DNA of 64,000 bases from Rhynchopus sp. YZ270_cl-10 (GCA_964035575.1 OZ037885.1:1302001-1366000); one strand, 5' to 3'; numbered from the stretch's first letter, positions 21,156 to 32,004 are shown. The notes: generated by a model from the letters alone, not told the origin. Translations and numbers: made by a program.

Positions 21156-22187
21156 GCTGGCCGTTCTTTACGCCACTCCCAAAAAAACATTTTTTTCTCT
21201 CGACTTTTCCCAAGTGATTGTCGACATAAAACCACAAACGATCTGAATAGGGTTAGGCTGTGTTAAAAATTGAGTGGACTTTTAAATGCCAAGGGTACTT
21301 TCCCCGCGATATAGGGGGAAATATACAGTGTAAAAAATTTTTTTTTTCATGAAAAAAACAAACGAAAAAAGGAAAGTGCCTGTGGGTTCTTTTCTGAAAA
21401 GATGTCCCTTCCTCCCAAACCCCCCCCCTTTTTTTTTTGAGTGCTTTTTTTTTCTATTTTTAGTGGTGCTGATGTGTCATCTGCTGCCTATTGGGTTTGG
21501 CATGTTAGCAACTTTCTTTGGGTCAGTGCCCGTTTTGGTTTATTTATTTTATTTTTGTTTTTTCTGTTTTTTTTTTCAAACGACTTTTAGAAATTCTCTC
21601 AGAAACCCCTTTCGTGTTTCGTGTGCAAAAGTCCTTGATCTTACGAAAAAATAAAATAAAAATGAGGGGAAAATGTGTCCCAAAATCGATGCACAAAAAA
21701 AAAAACAAAAAAAATTAGGGCAAGAAAGGCGCTATTATGCACTAGTTGTGTGTGTTTGGTTCTGTTCTTTTTTGCCTTTCACTTTTTTTTTCTTTGGTAT
21801 TTTCGTTGACAAAGAAAAGTTTTTTTTTTGTCGTTCGTTCTTATCAAAAGAAAACGTGGTTGTATTTTCCCCCCCCTTCTTCTTTTTGTTTGGATTTCCT
21901 CTCGAAGCTTATTTCTCATCTTGCAATCCTTTTTCTGTTTTTTCCTTTTTTTTTGTGTGTGTGTTTTTTCCCCCCTCTTACGGTAACTCTGTCCAAGGCA
22001 TTGTGTGACTCTAAAGAGAAAGATCGTACGACACTTTCTTTCCAAAAAAAAAAAAAAATGGGGACCACAAAAATTAATTGGTCACATCAGAAAGAAGCAA
22101 AATACACAAATAACAATAAAAGGAACCATCTGGGAAAGGATTGACTCAAAACGGGACAAAGGAAAAGGGCATCGCGAGGGGATCGAA

Positions 22188-22227
<40 letters not shown>

Positions 22228-22396
22228 GCAGTTTTTCAAAGAGGGAAAAACAAAAGGGAGAGGGATGGTTTCCTCTTTGGGTGTAGTTTTTTTTTGTTTT
22301 TGTTTTGCGCCGAGGGCTGAAGATAAACAAAAAAAAAGCTCTCTCTTCTTCTCCTCTTTTTCACCGCCACCCTCTCATATTCAAAAAAAATTTTCG
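21156..22396. other. AT-rich intergenic DNA
   Basis: Long T and A runs, including about 32 consecutive A near 22192-22223. There are many short T-rich frames, none with credible composition. No inverted-repeat element was identified. Confidence 0.45.
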
Positions 22397-22690
22397 GACA
22401 AATTAGCGACTCAGGGTTTGTGCTCCTCTCTAGCCTCTCCCACTGTGAAACGGGCAGAGTACCCCAACTGGACTCTACATCAGGATTCGCGCCCCTGGGT
22501 TTGCAATAATCCCCCGTTCATCTGGTTGCTCAGTGGAAGCGGGTGTAGAGCATATCAGATGTAAACCACGAAATGGATTGGACTGCATGGTTGAGCATCC
22601 ACCCCCCCCCCGGTACAGCAGGGCGCATTGTACCAAAGGTACACTGTTCACGAAGAGGGCTTTTGTATTTCAACTCTACTTTCCCCCCCC
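22397..22690 (+). repeat. Dispersed repeat family B, long copy
   Basis: The fullest family B copy seen. It has the GCGACTCAGGGTTTGTGCTC start, an insertion relative to 14862-15062, then CATATCAGATGTAAACCACG, GAAATGGATTGGACTGCATG, the GTACCAAAGGTACACTG box, GAGGGCTTTTGTATTTCAA and a C-rich tail. Confidence 0.75.
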
Positions 22691-22902
22691 CCCCCCCCCC
22701 CCACAAAACACAAACAGACACCAACCTTTCATATGTAACACACTATACCGGCGTTTTTACACACATTTAAAAAAAAACCGAAGTTGTTGTTCAAAATAAT
22801 ACATCACTCTGCGCAGAGTCTTCCGCCTCTTTTGATACTTACTGAGCAGAACCCAACTCTTCCTTCTCTCTGAGTCTCTTCTCCCACCGCACCACCACTG
22901 CA

Positions 22903-23526
22903 ATGCACCACAACGTCCTCCTCTTCCTCCTCCTAGTGTGTGCACACCATGTGACCACGGAGCCTGTCATGCGGGTTTTGGACTCAGACGGACGAAAGGC
23001 AGTGCTAAGTGGCAAGGTCGTGCCTGGATCTTGGGTGCGTGTTGATGGAGAAACGCATGGTGCTGACACAGGGTATTCGTGTAAATGCAACCGACAGAGT
23101 CAGTGTCAGTGCAGTACGGAGAGGAAGAGGAAGTGGCCTTCTGTGACGGATGTGCTGAGCGGGTATGTCTTCAGTGGTGATGTGTACGAGTATGGTGTTG
23201 TGGCGAAGATGCGCAAGAAGCATGTTCTGCAGCATCTGGGGGCGGATGCGGACAGTGCATTGAAGGCGCAGGTCGAGGCTGCGCCACAGCAGTTGAACAG
23301 CTGGCCACCTGCCCTTGTTGCGGCAGTCAACAAAGCATTGCACACCACACAACGGGCTCGTAAGATCAAAGCAGGGCTCCCCCTCATAGACTGTGCCGCC
23401 CAATGCACACCAGCAGGCCACCCCGTCCTGAAGGGTGCCACATACGATGCGGACCGTTGCGAAGACAACGGTCTTGGAGGCTGCAGCACAGAGGGGTGGT
23501 GCTGTTCGAAGTCCTGTCCTTGCTGA
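22903..23526 (+). CDS. Secreted cysteine-rich protein, unknown
   Basis: 207 residues. A signal peptide is clear (MHHNVLLFLLLVCAHHVTTE). The mature part has a Cys cluster YSCKCNRQSQCQCS near residue 60, a helical middle region, and a C-terminal Cys-rich end (DCAAQCTP, then CEDNGLGGC and GWCCSKSCPC), giving about 12 cysteines in total. The spacing fits disulphide-bonded modules. I recognise no family. The start follows a pyrimidine-rich leader and is the first ATG. It is probably extracellular or in the endomembrane lumen. Confidence 0.78.
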   Translation: MHHNVLLFLLLVCAHHVTTEPVMRVLDSDGRKAVLSGKVVPGSWVRVDGETHGADTGYSCKCNRQSQCQCSTERKRKWPSVTDVLSGYVFSGDVYEYGVVAKMRKKHVLQHLGADADSALKAQVEAAPQQLNSWPPALVAAVNKALHTTQRARKIKAGLPLIDCAAQCTPAGHPVLKGATYDADRCEDNGLGGCSTEGWCCSKSCPC

Positions 23527-23641
23527 AGGGGGGAGAGGGGTAGGGTGTACACTAACCTAGGGTTAACGATAGAGAGTGTAAAGGGTTTAATTGGGTCTGC
23601 TTTTTTTTTGGTCATGGTGGGAGTCTTTTTTGAACGAAATA

Positions 23642-23971
23642 CCGTAAAAATATTTATTCTGGGCCGGAACAAAACTGGAACACCCCAAAAAATCGTCGAT
23701 TGTTCCAGTTTTGTTCCGTACCAGCATTGTTTTGGGGGGGTATCCGTGCCTTGTCAAAAAAAACGAGGAGTGCGACGAATTTTTTTTGCCCAAAGATGCA
23801 CTATGCACCTGGGTGGGGTGGGAATGGGGATAAAAATTCTACCCCAACAGAACTGTTCTGGGCCGGAACAAAACTGGGACACCCCCAAAAACCCCAAGTG
23901 TTCCAGTTTTGTTCCGGTCCAGTATACTTCTGTCTCAGAATAGTTACAGCCCAGAATAAATATTTTTACGG
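23642..23971. mobile_element. MITE M3 (TA target duplication)
   Basis: Perfect TIRs begin CCGTAAAAATATTTATTCTG and continue GGC. TA flanks both ends. Inside are two imperfect palindromes built from CCGGAACAAAACTGG and its reverse complement, so the single strand folds into nested hairpins. At 330 bp with no reading frame it fits a Tc1/mariner-type MITE. It lies about 115 bp after the Cys-rich gene. Confidence 0.88.
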
Positions 23972-24030
23972 TATTCGGGTCTTTTGAGACCTCGCTGCTG
24001 AAGGCAGTATTGCTCTTCTTTGGCTTTCAA

Positions 24031-24072
24031 AAGGTGAGAGCACAGAGAGGCTTAGGTCTTATACTCTTTCAT
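24031..24072 (+). repeat. Dispersed repeat family A, short copy
   Basis: AAGGTGAGAGCACAGAGAGG followed by CTTAGGTCTTATACTCTTTC. It is the core without the upstream GGGAAATG half. Confidence 0.6.
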
Positions 24073-24327
24073 GTTGCTGCATATCACTGCACTTACACTT
24101 ACCCCTCCCAGGTCTCAGCACACCGTGAGTGACCTTCCCTCTGCTGTGAAGTCCGGGTCGGAAGTACTGCTCAACGTCTTCGTCCCACTCGATGCACTAC
24201 GGCAGGCTGTGGAGGAGAACTGTGGCATGACCCGCATGGGAATCAGGGAATGTGGGAGAATTGCCTGATTCTACTTGCACCACCCCACTCCCACAACAGA
24301 AAACACACAAAACACACAAAAACACGA

Positions 24328-25512
24328 ATGCAGCTCAACATCGAGGGTTTTGATGGTCAGACGCACGTCATCGATGTGGATGTGGATGACACAGCGAAGC
24401 ACCTGCGGCAGAAGGTGGCAGCTACAACGGGGTTTGCTGAAGACAGCTTTGACATGGGCTTGGGAAGGGACGACGAAGGAGAGGACATCAACATCACAGC
24501 GCTGAGTGCTGGCGACACAGTCGTATTGACGCAGAAAGATTCGTACAAAGCCATTGCAGCTCTTCATGCATTGGGCGAGACAGACCTCACACCAGCGAGG
24601 CTTGCGCGCGTGAAAGACCCCGAGGTAGCGCAGTTGTTTCTGCAGGCAGAATTTGTCACTGTGATTCCGCGTGAGTTCCTGGCAGGCACTAATTTGCGTA
24701 GCCTTGATCTAAGCGCCCCGTTGGCTATTACTGCGATTGAGGACTGCTTCTTACAAGGGTGTTCATCGTTGGAATCAATTAACTTGTCTGGGTTGCGCAA
24801 CGTCACGACAATAGGCGACTACTTCCTGGACGGCTGTGCGTCATTACGCTCTTTTGAGCCATTCAACTTTGCAGGATTGAGCAGTGTCACAAGCCTTGGG
24901 GACGGCTTCTTATCAGATTCCCAGTCGTTAACCTCCATCGACTTTGCAGGATTGAGCAGTGTCACAAGCCTTGGGAGCAGCTTCTTATCAGGTTCCCAGT
25001 CGTTAACCACCATCGACTTTGCAGGATTGAGCAATGTCACAAACCTTGGGAACGGCTTCTTATCGGGTTCCCAGTCGTTAACCTCCATTAACTTTGCAGG
25101 ATTGAGCAACGTCAGAAGGATTGGGAACTACTTCTTATCAGGTTCCCAGTCGTTAACCTCCATCGACTTTGCAGGATTGAGCAATGTCACAGGCCTTGGG
25201 AACGGCTTCTTATCGCGTTCCCAGTCGTTAACCTCCATCAACTTTGCAGGATTGAGCAATGTCACAAGCCTTGGGAACGGCTTCTTAGCAGGTTCCCAGT
25301 CGTTAACCTCCATCAACTTTGCAGGATTGAGCAATGTCACAAGCCTTGGGGACCGCTTCTTACTTAATTGCAAGGCGTTAACCTCAATGGACATTGCAGG
25401 ACTGAGTGCTGTGACACGAACTGGCAGCAGATTTCTTGAAGGTTGCACTTCTTTAGAAACACACGACTTTCCAGCATTGAGCGCTATTGAGGGCAAGCAG
25501 CAGTGTCTCTGA
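24328..25512 (+). CDS. Ubiquitin-like plus leucine-rich-repeat protein
   Basis: 394 residues. Residues 1-72 are ubiquitin-like (MQLNIEGFDGQTHVIDVDVD, then TAKHLRQKVAATTGF and GDTVVLTQK). A helical linker with ALHALGETDLTPARLARVKD follows. From about residue 120 there are around eleven LRR units of the BspA/LRR_5 kind. The central seven are 25 residues long and nearly identical (FAGLSNVTSLGNGFLSGSQ). There is no signal peptide, so this is a cytosolic or nuclear LRR, unlike bacterial BspA surface proteins. ATG 24328 is the first ATG after CCCACAACAG. The longer frame to 24250 crosses that site. Architecture parallels the ankyrin genes at 8466 and 19251. Confidence 0.86.
   Translation: MQLNIEGFDGQTHVIDVDVDDTAKHLRQKVAATTGFAEDSFDMGLGRDDEGEDINITALSAGDTVVLTQKDSYKAIAALHALGETDLTPARLARVKDPEVAQLFLQAEFVTVIPREFLAGTNLRSLDLSAPLAITAIEDCFLQGCSSLESINLSGLRNVTTIGDYFLDGCASLRSFEPFNFAGLSSVTSLGDGFLSDSQSLTSIDFAGLSSVTSLGSSFLSGSQSLTTIDFAGLSNVTNLGNGFLSGSQSLTSINFAGLSNVRRIGNYFLSGSQSLTSIDFAGLSNVTGLGNGFLSRSQSLTSINFAGLSNVTSLGNGFLAGSQSLTSINFAGLSNVTSLGDRFLLNCKALTSMDIAGLSAVTRTGSRFLEGCTSLETHDFPALSAIEGKQQCL
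24864..25345 (+). repeat. 75-bp coding tandem repeat
   Basis: About seven copies of a 75-bp unit (TTTGCAGGATTGAGCA... CAGTCGTTAACC) within the LRR gene, similar at the DNA level and not only in protein. Outer LRR units are diverged, so the centre has been homogenised or amplified recently. Confidence 0.9.
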
Positions 25513-26194
25513 GGCAAGGGCACGGTTCAGGTGCGGTGCTGGTGTCACAACAGGAGGATGGTTTTAAAGTGGGACAAGAACTGCCCTCAATTCTTTTGCC
25601 ACGAGACTCTCGTCTCATCGTACTTTCTTGTTCTCCCCCCTTGCGAGGTGACTCAGCAATGCATCTTCGACCCAATAGCTCCCTGGGAAATATATATATT
25701 TTTTTTTGTTGTGGCATTTATGTCCTAACATGTCACAAAGCATCACCCTCGGCTGATTCAGTTTGGCAGCCTCTTCTTCCGTGTTATTGCAGTGTGTGGC
25801 GCGGGGGGTGGTCGGTCTACTGGTAGGTTTGTATCGAAGGAGCAAAAAACAAAAGAAAGCGAGTGTGACTGAGTGTGGTGATACGTTCAAAAATTAAACT
25901 CTTCCCCTCCCCAAACCCCCTTTCGTGTGTGGTTTGCTTTATCCAAACGTCGAGGGGAAACGTAATAATTTTAGGAAAAGACAACCACAGCTCAAAGACT
26001 GTTTGCTAGCAACAGTGGTTGCAAATTCTTTCCTCCCCTATCCTACCTTGGTCTCATGCAGCTTGAGACACACATCATGCGCCATAGCAAAACAGAGAAA
26101 CGAACCATTTTCCCCTTTTTTACCACTTCATCTCCCCTCCCAACTTCACATTTTCAGGTCCACCCCCTCACTCCCGAGACCCACCCTCAAATTC
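25513..26194. other. Intergenic
   Basis: No repeat or gene recognised. CATTTTCAG at about 26150-26158 precedes the small gene that follows. An AT stretch near 25690 (ATATATATTTTTTTTTG) is simple sequence. Confidence 0.4.
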
Positions 26195-26605
26195 ATGACA
26201 CGACTGAGTTTTGGGAGGAGTGAGAATGCGGTGTGTGAGAGGTTTGTGACGGAGCATGTGTGGTGCAGGCACTTGCTGAGGAAGTACTATGGTCGTCTGC
26301 TTGCGGTCGTGCAGGTCCGGCGTGGTGTACAGGTGTCGTGGTCGTTGCGCCGCCTGAGGCGACAGACGTTGCTGTCTGCCGCAGCAGAGCGGGGTACACG
26401 TGAGCAGACTGCGCTGCTGCTGCGGTACTTCGCGGTGTGGCTCTTCCGTTGCCTGCAATGGTCCGTGCCCGTGCACGTGGCACGCCTCGAGCCCCTCGCC
26501 TTTGTCGCAAAGCGCAACCGCATGCTACGAGGCACCTTTGCCTGCAGTGACGATCTGCTGCAGTTCTACTACGAACGTACAGTGCACCATCAGATTCTGA
26601 CCTAA
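26195..26605 (+). CDS. Small Arg-rich helical-repeat protein
   Basis: 136 residues, Arg/Leu/aromatic-rich, with no signal or TM. It has three helices of one pattern, Leu-Leu-x-x-Tyr-Tyr/Phe: HLLRKYYGRLLAVV (about residues 27-40), TALLLRYFAVWLFRCL (about 74-89) and LLQFYYERTVHH near the end, plus NRMLRGTF before the last. The same L-R-x-Y-Y-x-x-L pattern recurs about twelve times in the 988-residue protein at 37554, so this may be a miniature paralogue or partner. GC-rich codon use matches the neighbouring genes. The start is the first ATG after TTTTCAG. Confidence 0.7.
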   Translation: MTRLSFGRSENAVCERFVTEHVWCRHLLRKYYGRLLAVVQVRRGVQVSWSLRRLRRQTLLSAAAERGTREQTALLLRYFAVWLFRCLQWSVPVHVARLEPLAFVAKRNRMLRGTFACSDDLLQFYYERTVHHQILT

Positions 26606-27963
26606 GGGTACCAACCAACAGACGCAGGGGATTTTTTTTTATATTCCTACAAGCGTAGCTTAAAGGAGACATAGTTCCTCAGATACGGTCGCCAATCACC
26701 CCTCAAACAAGGTAATTGAGCAATCAACGAAAAAACCTTTTTTCCTTTTACTTACCTATCAGAGTTACTATTTTTGCCCCCTGGGTTACGGGAAACAACA
26801 TAAACTTAGAGTCAAATCTACTTCCATGTGTTGCCGCTGTAGAATCATTTGTGGAGACTACGCGAGTAAAGAATGTACAAAGCTCTCTGATAAGAAAGCC
26901 AATCAACCCTGTTTGCAGGATTAAGCAAGATAATAATATTAATCCATAGGAACGCATGGCCTGGGTAGCCACCGTTCTGAAGCTACATTCTGAAAACAAA
27001 ATATTTTTATGACTTTGATTTTGCCAATGAACACGACAACTGATTTGTACTTGTGTGATTTTAAACGCAATGGAGTGTTTTTTACTTTCAAATTTTGTGT
27101 GGATGGCAAGTGCGCGAACCGTGGGCGAGCTGAGCCATGATTTATAGGGACCCTGCTACGAAATAATAGTGGCCATTTATGGCTGGGGAAAAAATAGGTG
27201 TGTGTTCTAGTTTGGTCTGTTTGTTATGCAGAACACTTCGAACTCCCGCCCTGTGCATGTTGCTCGACTAGGCCGCGTTTTTAGCACCTTTCATTTTCAT
27301 TTGCTTTTATTTTATTTTTCTGGAGAGGAACCCTTGCTCCTACTGATGAGATGCTGCCGGGGGTTCAGAGAACGTGGTATAGGAGCAGGCAGCTCGAAAC
27401 CACAAAGTTTTGTCAGCCCACGGCCTGCTAAGAGGACCCGCGCTGCACAATTAGGGAAAGGTGTACTGGCTGTACCCTGTTTGTTCAGTTGCAAAATAAC
27501 AAAAAATAAAGTGGAAAACTCCATCTTTCGATTGAAAAGAATATCTTAATCATTTTTTGATGCTTATTTCAGTGTGCGTCAGTGTGCACTGCGGCGGCAA
27601 ACTGTGTTCAAAAAAAAAAGCAAGGATTTCTTGCTGTGTTCGCCTACACAAGACTGTACACCTTTTCCTCCCAATTTTCTGAAACAAATACGCGCGAGAG
27701 GTCTCCCGAGCTTGTTTCAAGATACTATTTTTTTGTGGTGACTTCGAGGGTCAGGTCAACCATTCTCTTTTCCTCCCCATTTTTTTTTTTTTTGCTTTCA
27801 GGGCGTTTAGAAACCAGACAAAAGATCGCCAACAGATTTTGACGACCATTTCCTTGGGTCGGCTTGCGTTCAGCGAAAAAATAATCTTTTTCCTCTTTTC
27901 TTTTTTAACATCAAGTTATCAATGATCATGATCAGCGGTACTAACTTTGTCTGATTTTCTTTT
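26606..27963. other. Start of the gene-poor region, nothing recognised
   Basis: AT-rich DNA with only short frames of poor composition. No TIR element, tRNA or dispersed-family copy was seen in this part. Confidence 0.4.
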
Positions 27964-27965
27964 TA

Positions 27966-28322
27966 CAGTAAGACAACAAACACCGGTGGGGTAAAAATAT
28001 AGGTGGGGTAAAAACACCGGAGGGGTAAAAACTAAGGTGGATTTTGGAATTTCAAAATTCTAAGGAGGGTTTTTACCCCTCCGATGTTTTTACCCCTGGA
28101 CAAAAATTTTTGATGGCAAGTCCCACCATTTTCCCCAATATCTCACCTCATTTCCCCATATTTTCCATGTTGACCCAAAATATCATGTCCACTGGAATAA
28201 ACACCGGTGGTGTAGGAACATAGGTGGGGTAAAAACACCGGAGGGGTAAAAACTAAGGTGGATTTTGGGATTTCAAAACTCTAAGGAGGGTTTTTACCCC
28301 ACCGATGTTTGTTGTCTTACTG
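27966..28322. mobile_element. MITE M4 (TA target duplication)
   Basis: TIRs are inverted copies of CAGTAAGACAACAAACACCG (right end CGATGTTTGTTGTCTTACTG) extending through GGGGTAAAAA, with TA on each side. Internal blocks GGTGGGGTAAAAACACCGG and AAGGTGGATTTTGG occur twice, in direct and inverted order. The 357-bp element has no frame. A shorter relative lies at 32870-32993. Confidence 0.88.
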
Positions 28323-28830
28323 TACGTCTTTTTTTAAAGAACATTAATCACAATACGTTTCATGCCCCCCTCTCTTCGCAGAGTCTCCGTACTTCGCCAT
28401 GAGAACCCTTTCTTCGCTCTCTTTGCATTGCAGCAAACTACATTTTCCCCCTTGTGAAACGGAGCACGTGTGTTATAACCTTTGAGCGAGTCACGTCGTA
28501 AGAGGGACAAACATACGTCTCCTTTGCCTTTCACCGTTTGCCTCAGAGAACAAAAAGAAAGCAGCAGGTAGAAGGTGTTCTCACGTTGTAACGGAGCGTA
28601 TTCTCGTCCACCCTCATTTGCCCTATAGGTGGGGTGCAGGTTGTTGTGCTGTTTCAGTGGAATTTGATGCAAAAGGTTTGCATCAGAAGCTGTGTCAGCA
28701 TTTTTTTTTTGTGATTGCTAAGAAGAATCACCTCTGAGAGTAGTCATGTTTGTATGGCAGTTTTCGGATAACGGGGGCGAGTGAATGTACCCACTTTTCG
28801 TATTTTCCTTACCCGTATTTTTATCACTTT
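28323..28830. other. Intergenic, nothing convincing
   Basis: A 112-codon minus-strand frame (28334-28672) has no recognisable domain or neighbouring signal. I do not call it a gene. Confidence 0.35.
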
Positions 28831-28910
28831 AAGAAAGGGTGCATATATGTTGTTGACCCTCTCAAATGCTAAGGCTTTCGTTCTGTAAACTGAAAGTATA
28901 TGAATCTAAT
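28831..28910 (+). repeat. Dispersed repeat family C
   Basis: AAGAAAGGGTGCATATATG, then CCCTCTCAAATGCT, CTGTAAACTGAAAGTATATG and AATCTAAT match 31051-31119. The element at 51080-52129 is inserted in a third copy. Confidence 0.75.
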
Positions 28911-29050
28911 AAAACTTCACTCATTTTTGTACCAAAAGGCATGGTTCATTTTATTGGGAATGTGTGTGTCTGCAACTTGATTTAGAAGTGAAAAGCCCAC
29001 GAGAGGCTTAGTGGGTGGCTCCTCTGTGAAGGCTGGGAGCTAGCGTTGGG

Positions 29051-29098
29051 GAGAAGAAAGCACAGAGAAGCTTATGTTCATCCTGTCAACGTTTTTTG
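29051..29098 (+). repeat. Dispersed repeat family A, short copy
   Basis: GCACAGAGAAGCTTATGTTC followed by ATCCTGTCAACG and a T run. Another degenerate copy (CCCACGAGAGGCTTAG) is just upstream near 28996. Confidence 0.55.
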
Positions 29099-29300
29099 TG
29101 GGGTTTTTTGCCACCTTAGTTCTTCACCGTGACTGTAGTTTGTATACCAAGAGGGCCTGCGCAAGGCACAAGACAGAGATGTCAGTTTTTGTGCGGTGCC
29201 CAGAGATGTCAGTTTTTGTGCGGTGCCCGTTTCTGCTCTTTCGATGTTTCCCCTGTCCCAATTCCTTGTGTTGTATTTTTGGTTGCATTTTTTTTGACTT

Positions 29301-29358
29301 ATTAGTCTTAAGTGAGGCTTAGGCTCATCTGATAAAAATTTGTTTTTTTTTTTTTTAA
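29301..29358 (+). repeat. Dispersed repeat family A, short copy
   Basis: AGTGAGGCTTAGGCTCATCT followed by GATAAAAATT and a long T run. Confidence 0.55.
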
Positions 29359-29647
29359 GGGACGAAGCGTGAGTCTTCCTCCTTGCATCATCTTACACCA
29401 TCGTTTCTTTAGGGTGGGCACACTTTGGTAGGTGAAAGAAAAGTGTTCAACCCCTTAGGTTCTTTTCCCCCAAAAGATGTTTTGTACACGAAACGCATTT
29501 CATCTCACAATTTTTTTGATTATTATTGTTGTTTCTTTTTCTAGTTTACCTGATTTGCTTCATTTGCTCACCTCCTTGCCGCGTGTCTATCTCATTAGGG
29601 GTTGCAGCCCTTTATATTGCCTGCTTTTTCTTACCAATGAAGTGCTC

Positions 29648-29735
29648 TCTGGGGGGTTCGACAACCCGCGGAGAACCAATGCCTGCGTCGATGAACGGTT
29701 GAGGCGTTTTGCACTTTTCAGCCTTTTCTTTCTTC
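29648..29735 (+). repeat. Dispersed repeat family D
   Basis: GGGGGGTTCGACAACCCGCG, then CAATGCCTGCGTC and GAGGCGTTTTGCACTTTTC. The GGTTCGA string resembles a pol III B box, but no matching A box was found. It aligns with 35627-35705 and 36052-36120. Confidence 0.65.
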
Positions 29736-29985
29736 TCACTCCACTTCACTTCTCTAACTCCACCTTTTTTTTTTTTTGCTTTTTGATTGCATATGATGAA
29801 ATTGCTTTTTGGTACAGTATGTTTAACAACTCTCAGAGGCATCTGAGGGGATACCATCAACGATGAGCGGCTACCCGACCAAGGGGAGGGGTCGCTGCTC
29901 GTCGTGATTCTCGCTCAATGTAGTCCAGGGATCGGGTCCCAGTTGGTGCCGTTTTCCTCTCTAGACAGGGAGGGGTTTTTTTTTC

Positions 29986-30030
29986 AGGTGACCGACCAAG
30001 GCAGGTTCATCTTCTAAATTGGTTCTTTTT
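29986..30030 (+). repeat. Dispersed repeat family A, short copy
   Basis: AGGTGACCGACCAAGGCAGG followed by TTCATCTTCTAAATTGG and a pyrimidine tail. It is preceded directly by a T tract and CAG. Confidence 0.55.
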
Positions 30031-30448
30031 CCTGTGGGCGACAGCGGCAGTAAACCAACAAAAGTGATCGTGAGAGAATCGTTTCCTTGATATTCCATGC
30101 TTTACCATTCAAAGGCTGACCAGCCTGCATTGGGCACGCTAACCGGCTCTCAAATGAATAGAAGTTGTTTCATTTTATTTCAACAACAAAGTGTTGATCT
30201 GGCCTCGAAAGGTAGACCGTGCTGTCTGTCTGACCGTTTTTTTTCTTTTTTTCACAATTGTTGGCCCTCCGTGAAGGCTAACGAGAAGTGTGTGCACGCA
30301 GAGGCGTGTTTATCTTTCAAGTTTTCTTTCTTCCCCTCCTGGAGGCCGACGATCGCACCAATCAAAAAAAAAAAAAATTAGAGTATTACCCTCTGTGGAG
30401 CAGCGCTGTAATATGAACGGGGTCCTCTCTCTTTGTTAGCTTCTAGTG

Positions 30449-30593
30449 CACGACGGTGAAGAAACGGGTGTTACAAGTGGAGTTACAAGTAACTTTTGTT
30501 ACATGTAACGTTACAAGGTGGTACTTGTAACGGGTTTTCACTTGTAACGTTACGAGTAACTTCACTTGTAATGTAACATACTTCACCGTCGTG
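30449..30593. mobile_element. Small fold-back element M5
   Basis: The 13-bp perfect TIRs CACGACGGTGAAG and CTTCACCGTCGTG enclose about 120 bp rich in GTTACAAGTAAC-type palindromes, so nearly the whole element can fold on itself. No frame. The target duplication is not clear. Confidence 0.78.
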
Positions 30594-30822
30594 TGGTTGG
30601 TGTGGCTGAAGGGGGGGGTGCTATTTTTGGGCTATTTTCTGCTATTTTGGGGTCGTCAGCCACAGTGGTTGAGACGAATGTTTTTTAATGAGATGTGATA
30701 TGCACGCGGGGCATATTCATTGTGGAGGCGCTGTCCGTCTTTTCAGTTTTTTTTTTTTAAAGTGTTGTTTTCGTCGATTCACAGTTCATGATTCAGCATT
30801 TGAAAGGAAACAGTCCTCCTCT

Positions 30823-30880
30823 AAGATGACGTAGCACGAAAGGCTTAGGTTCATCTTCTAACTTTTTTTCTTTCTTTCTT
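30823..30880 (+). repeat. Dispersed repeat family A, short copy
   Basis: AAGATGACGTAGCACGAAAG, GCTTAGGTTCATCTTCTAAC and a long pyrimidine tail. A close match to consensus. Confidence 0.65.
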
Positions 30881-31050
30881 ACCTTCTATTCAGTAGAATA
30901 GTTAGTATATGAAACAATTTCGGTGTGATATCGCCAACGTCCTTTTGTGATTTTCTCGTCTTTGATTTCGGAAAGTATATGAAATTTAATTTTCCCTCAA
31001 AGCTCATATAAGGCTCGGCCAGTCTATTTTTGTTTTTTTTTTCCAAAAAA

Positions 31051-31119
31051 AGAAAGGGTGCATGTGTTAACCCTCTCAAATACTTTCAATTCTGTGAACT
31101 GAAAGTATATGAATCTAAT
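31051..31119 (+). repeat. Dispersed repeat family C
   Basis: Partner of 28831-28910: AGAAAGGGTGCATGTG, AACCCTCTCAAATACT, GAACTGAAAGTATATGAATC. A further partial end (GAAAGTATATGAAATTTAAT) is near 30970. Confidence 0.7.
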
Positions 31120-31575
31120 TTTTTTTTTTTGTTTTGTTTGTGGCAATGTTTTGTGTCTAAAGAAACTACCCACATTTGATTTTTCAAAACGCACACTCCT
31201 CCAGACGTGTTTTTCTCATCTATTATCTCATCATAAAACTCTATATTTGCAATTCCATATTCCTCTAAGGAAACATCATTGTCACGCAGGCCCTTCCAGT
31301 GGGCAGGCGATGAGGCAATGCAACAAAAAAAAATACACCATGTGTAAACAGTATCGCGAATCCTTGCGGGTGTCTTGCACTAAAACAAAAATAAAATTGA
31401 ATCTTCAGCGAAACACAGTGAAAAAAAGACCCATCCTCTCTCCGGGATGATCTACACTAAATACAATAAAAACAGTGGAGATTTGCACAAACTGTGGCAA
31501 CACAACCGAGGCAACTACACTACTCCAACAATTTTTCAAAAAAAAAAAATTAAGTTTTTCTTTTCCCCCTTTGTG

Positions 31576-31620
31576 CTCTGCGTCTTCCGATGCAAGGAGG
31601 CGTTTTGCACTTCTCTTTTT
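31576..31620 (+). repeat. Dispersed repeat family D, short copy
   Basis: CTGCGTCTTCCGATGCAAGG followed by AGGCGTTTTGCACTTCTC. Confidence 0.5.
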
Positions 31621-32004
31621 TATTTTTTTTTTTCTTCTTTTTCTTCAATTATGTTTCTTCAAAGAGATATGCATCCGAGAGTGTCATATTTCATTTTTTT
31701 TTTTTTTTTTTTTTCAGGTTTTCTTTTTTCTCTCGTTTTTTCTATTAGGGCAGGCTCACTTTTGTCTGTGTTTAGTGCTCGGAGGGCCCAAAAATTTTCC
31801 GCGCGCGCGCGCAAGAAAAAAACATGGAAAAAAAACATGGAAAAAAAAAATAAGAAAAAACACACACACACACACACACGTTGCACGGTGTGCATGATTG
31901 GTGAAACTTTTAAACGCCGGCATTTGCATTTCCGGAATTCGTCCGGCCAGTGGTGGGGTCAATTTGCCGAAATGGACAAGTTCTCGTTTTTGGTCAATTT
32001 CTGC

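Noticed and set aside
28334-28672. 112-codon minus-strand frame as a gene
   Set aside because: It would be the only minus-strand gene, has no domain, and its composition is like surrounding intergenic DNA.
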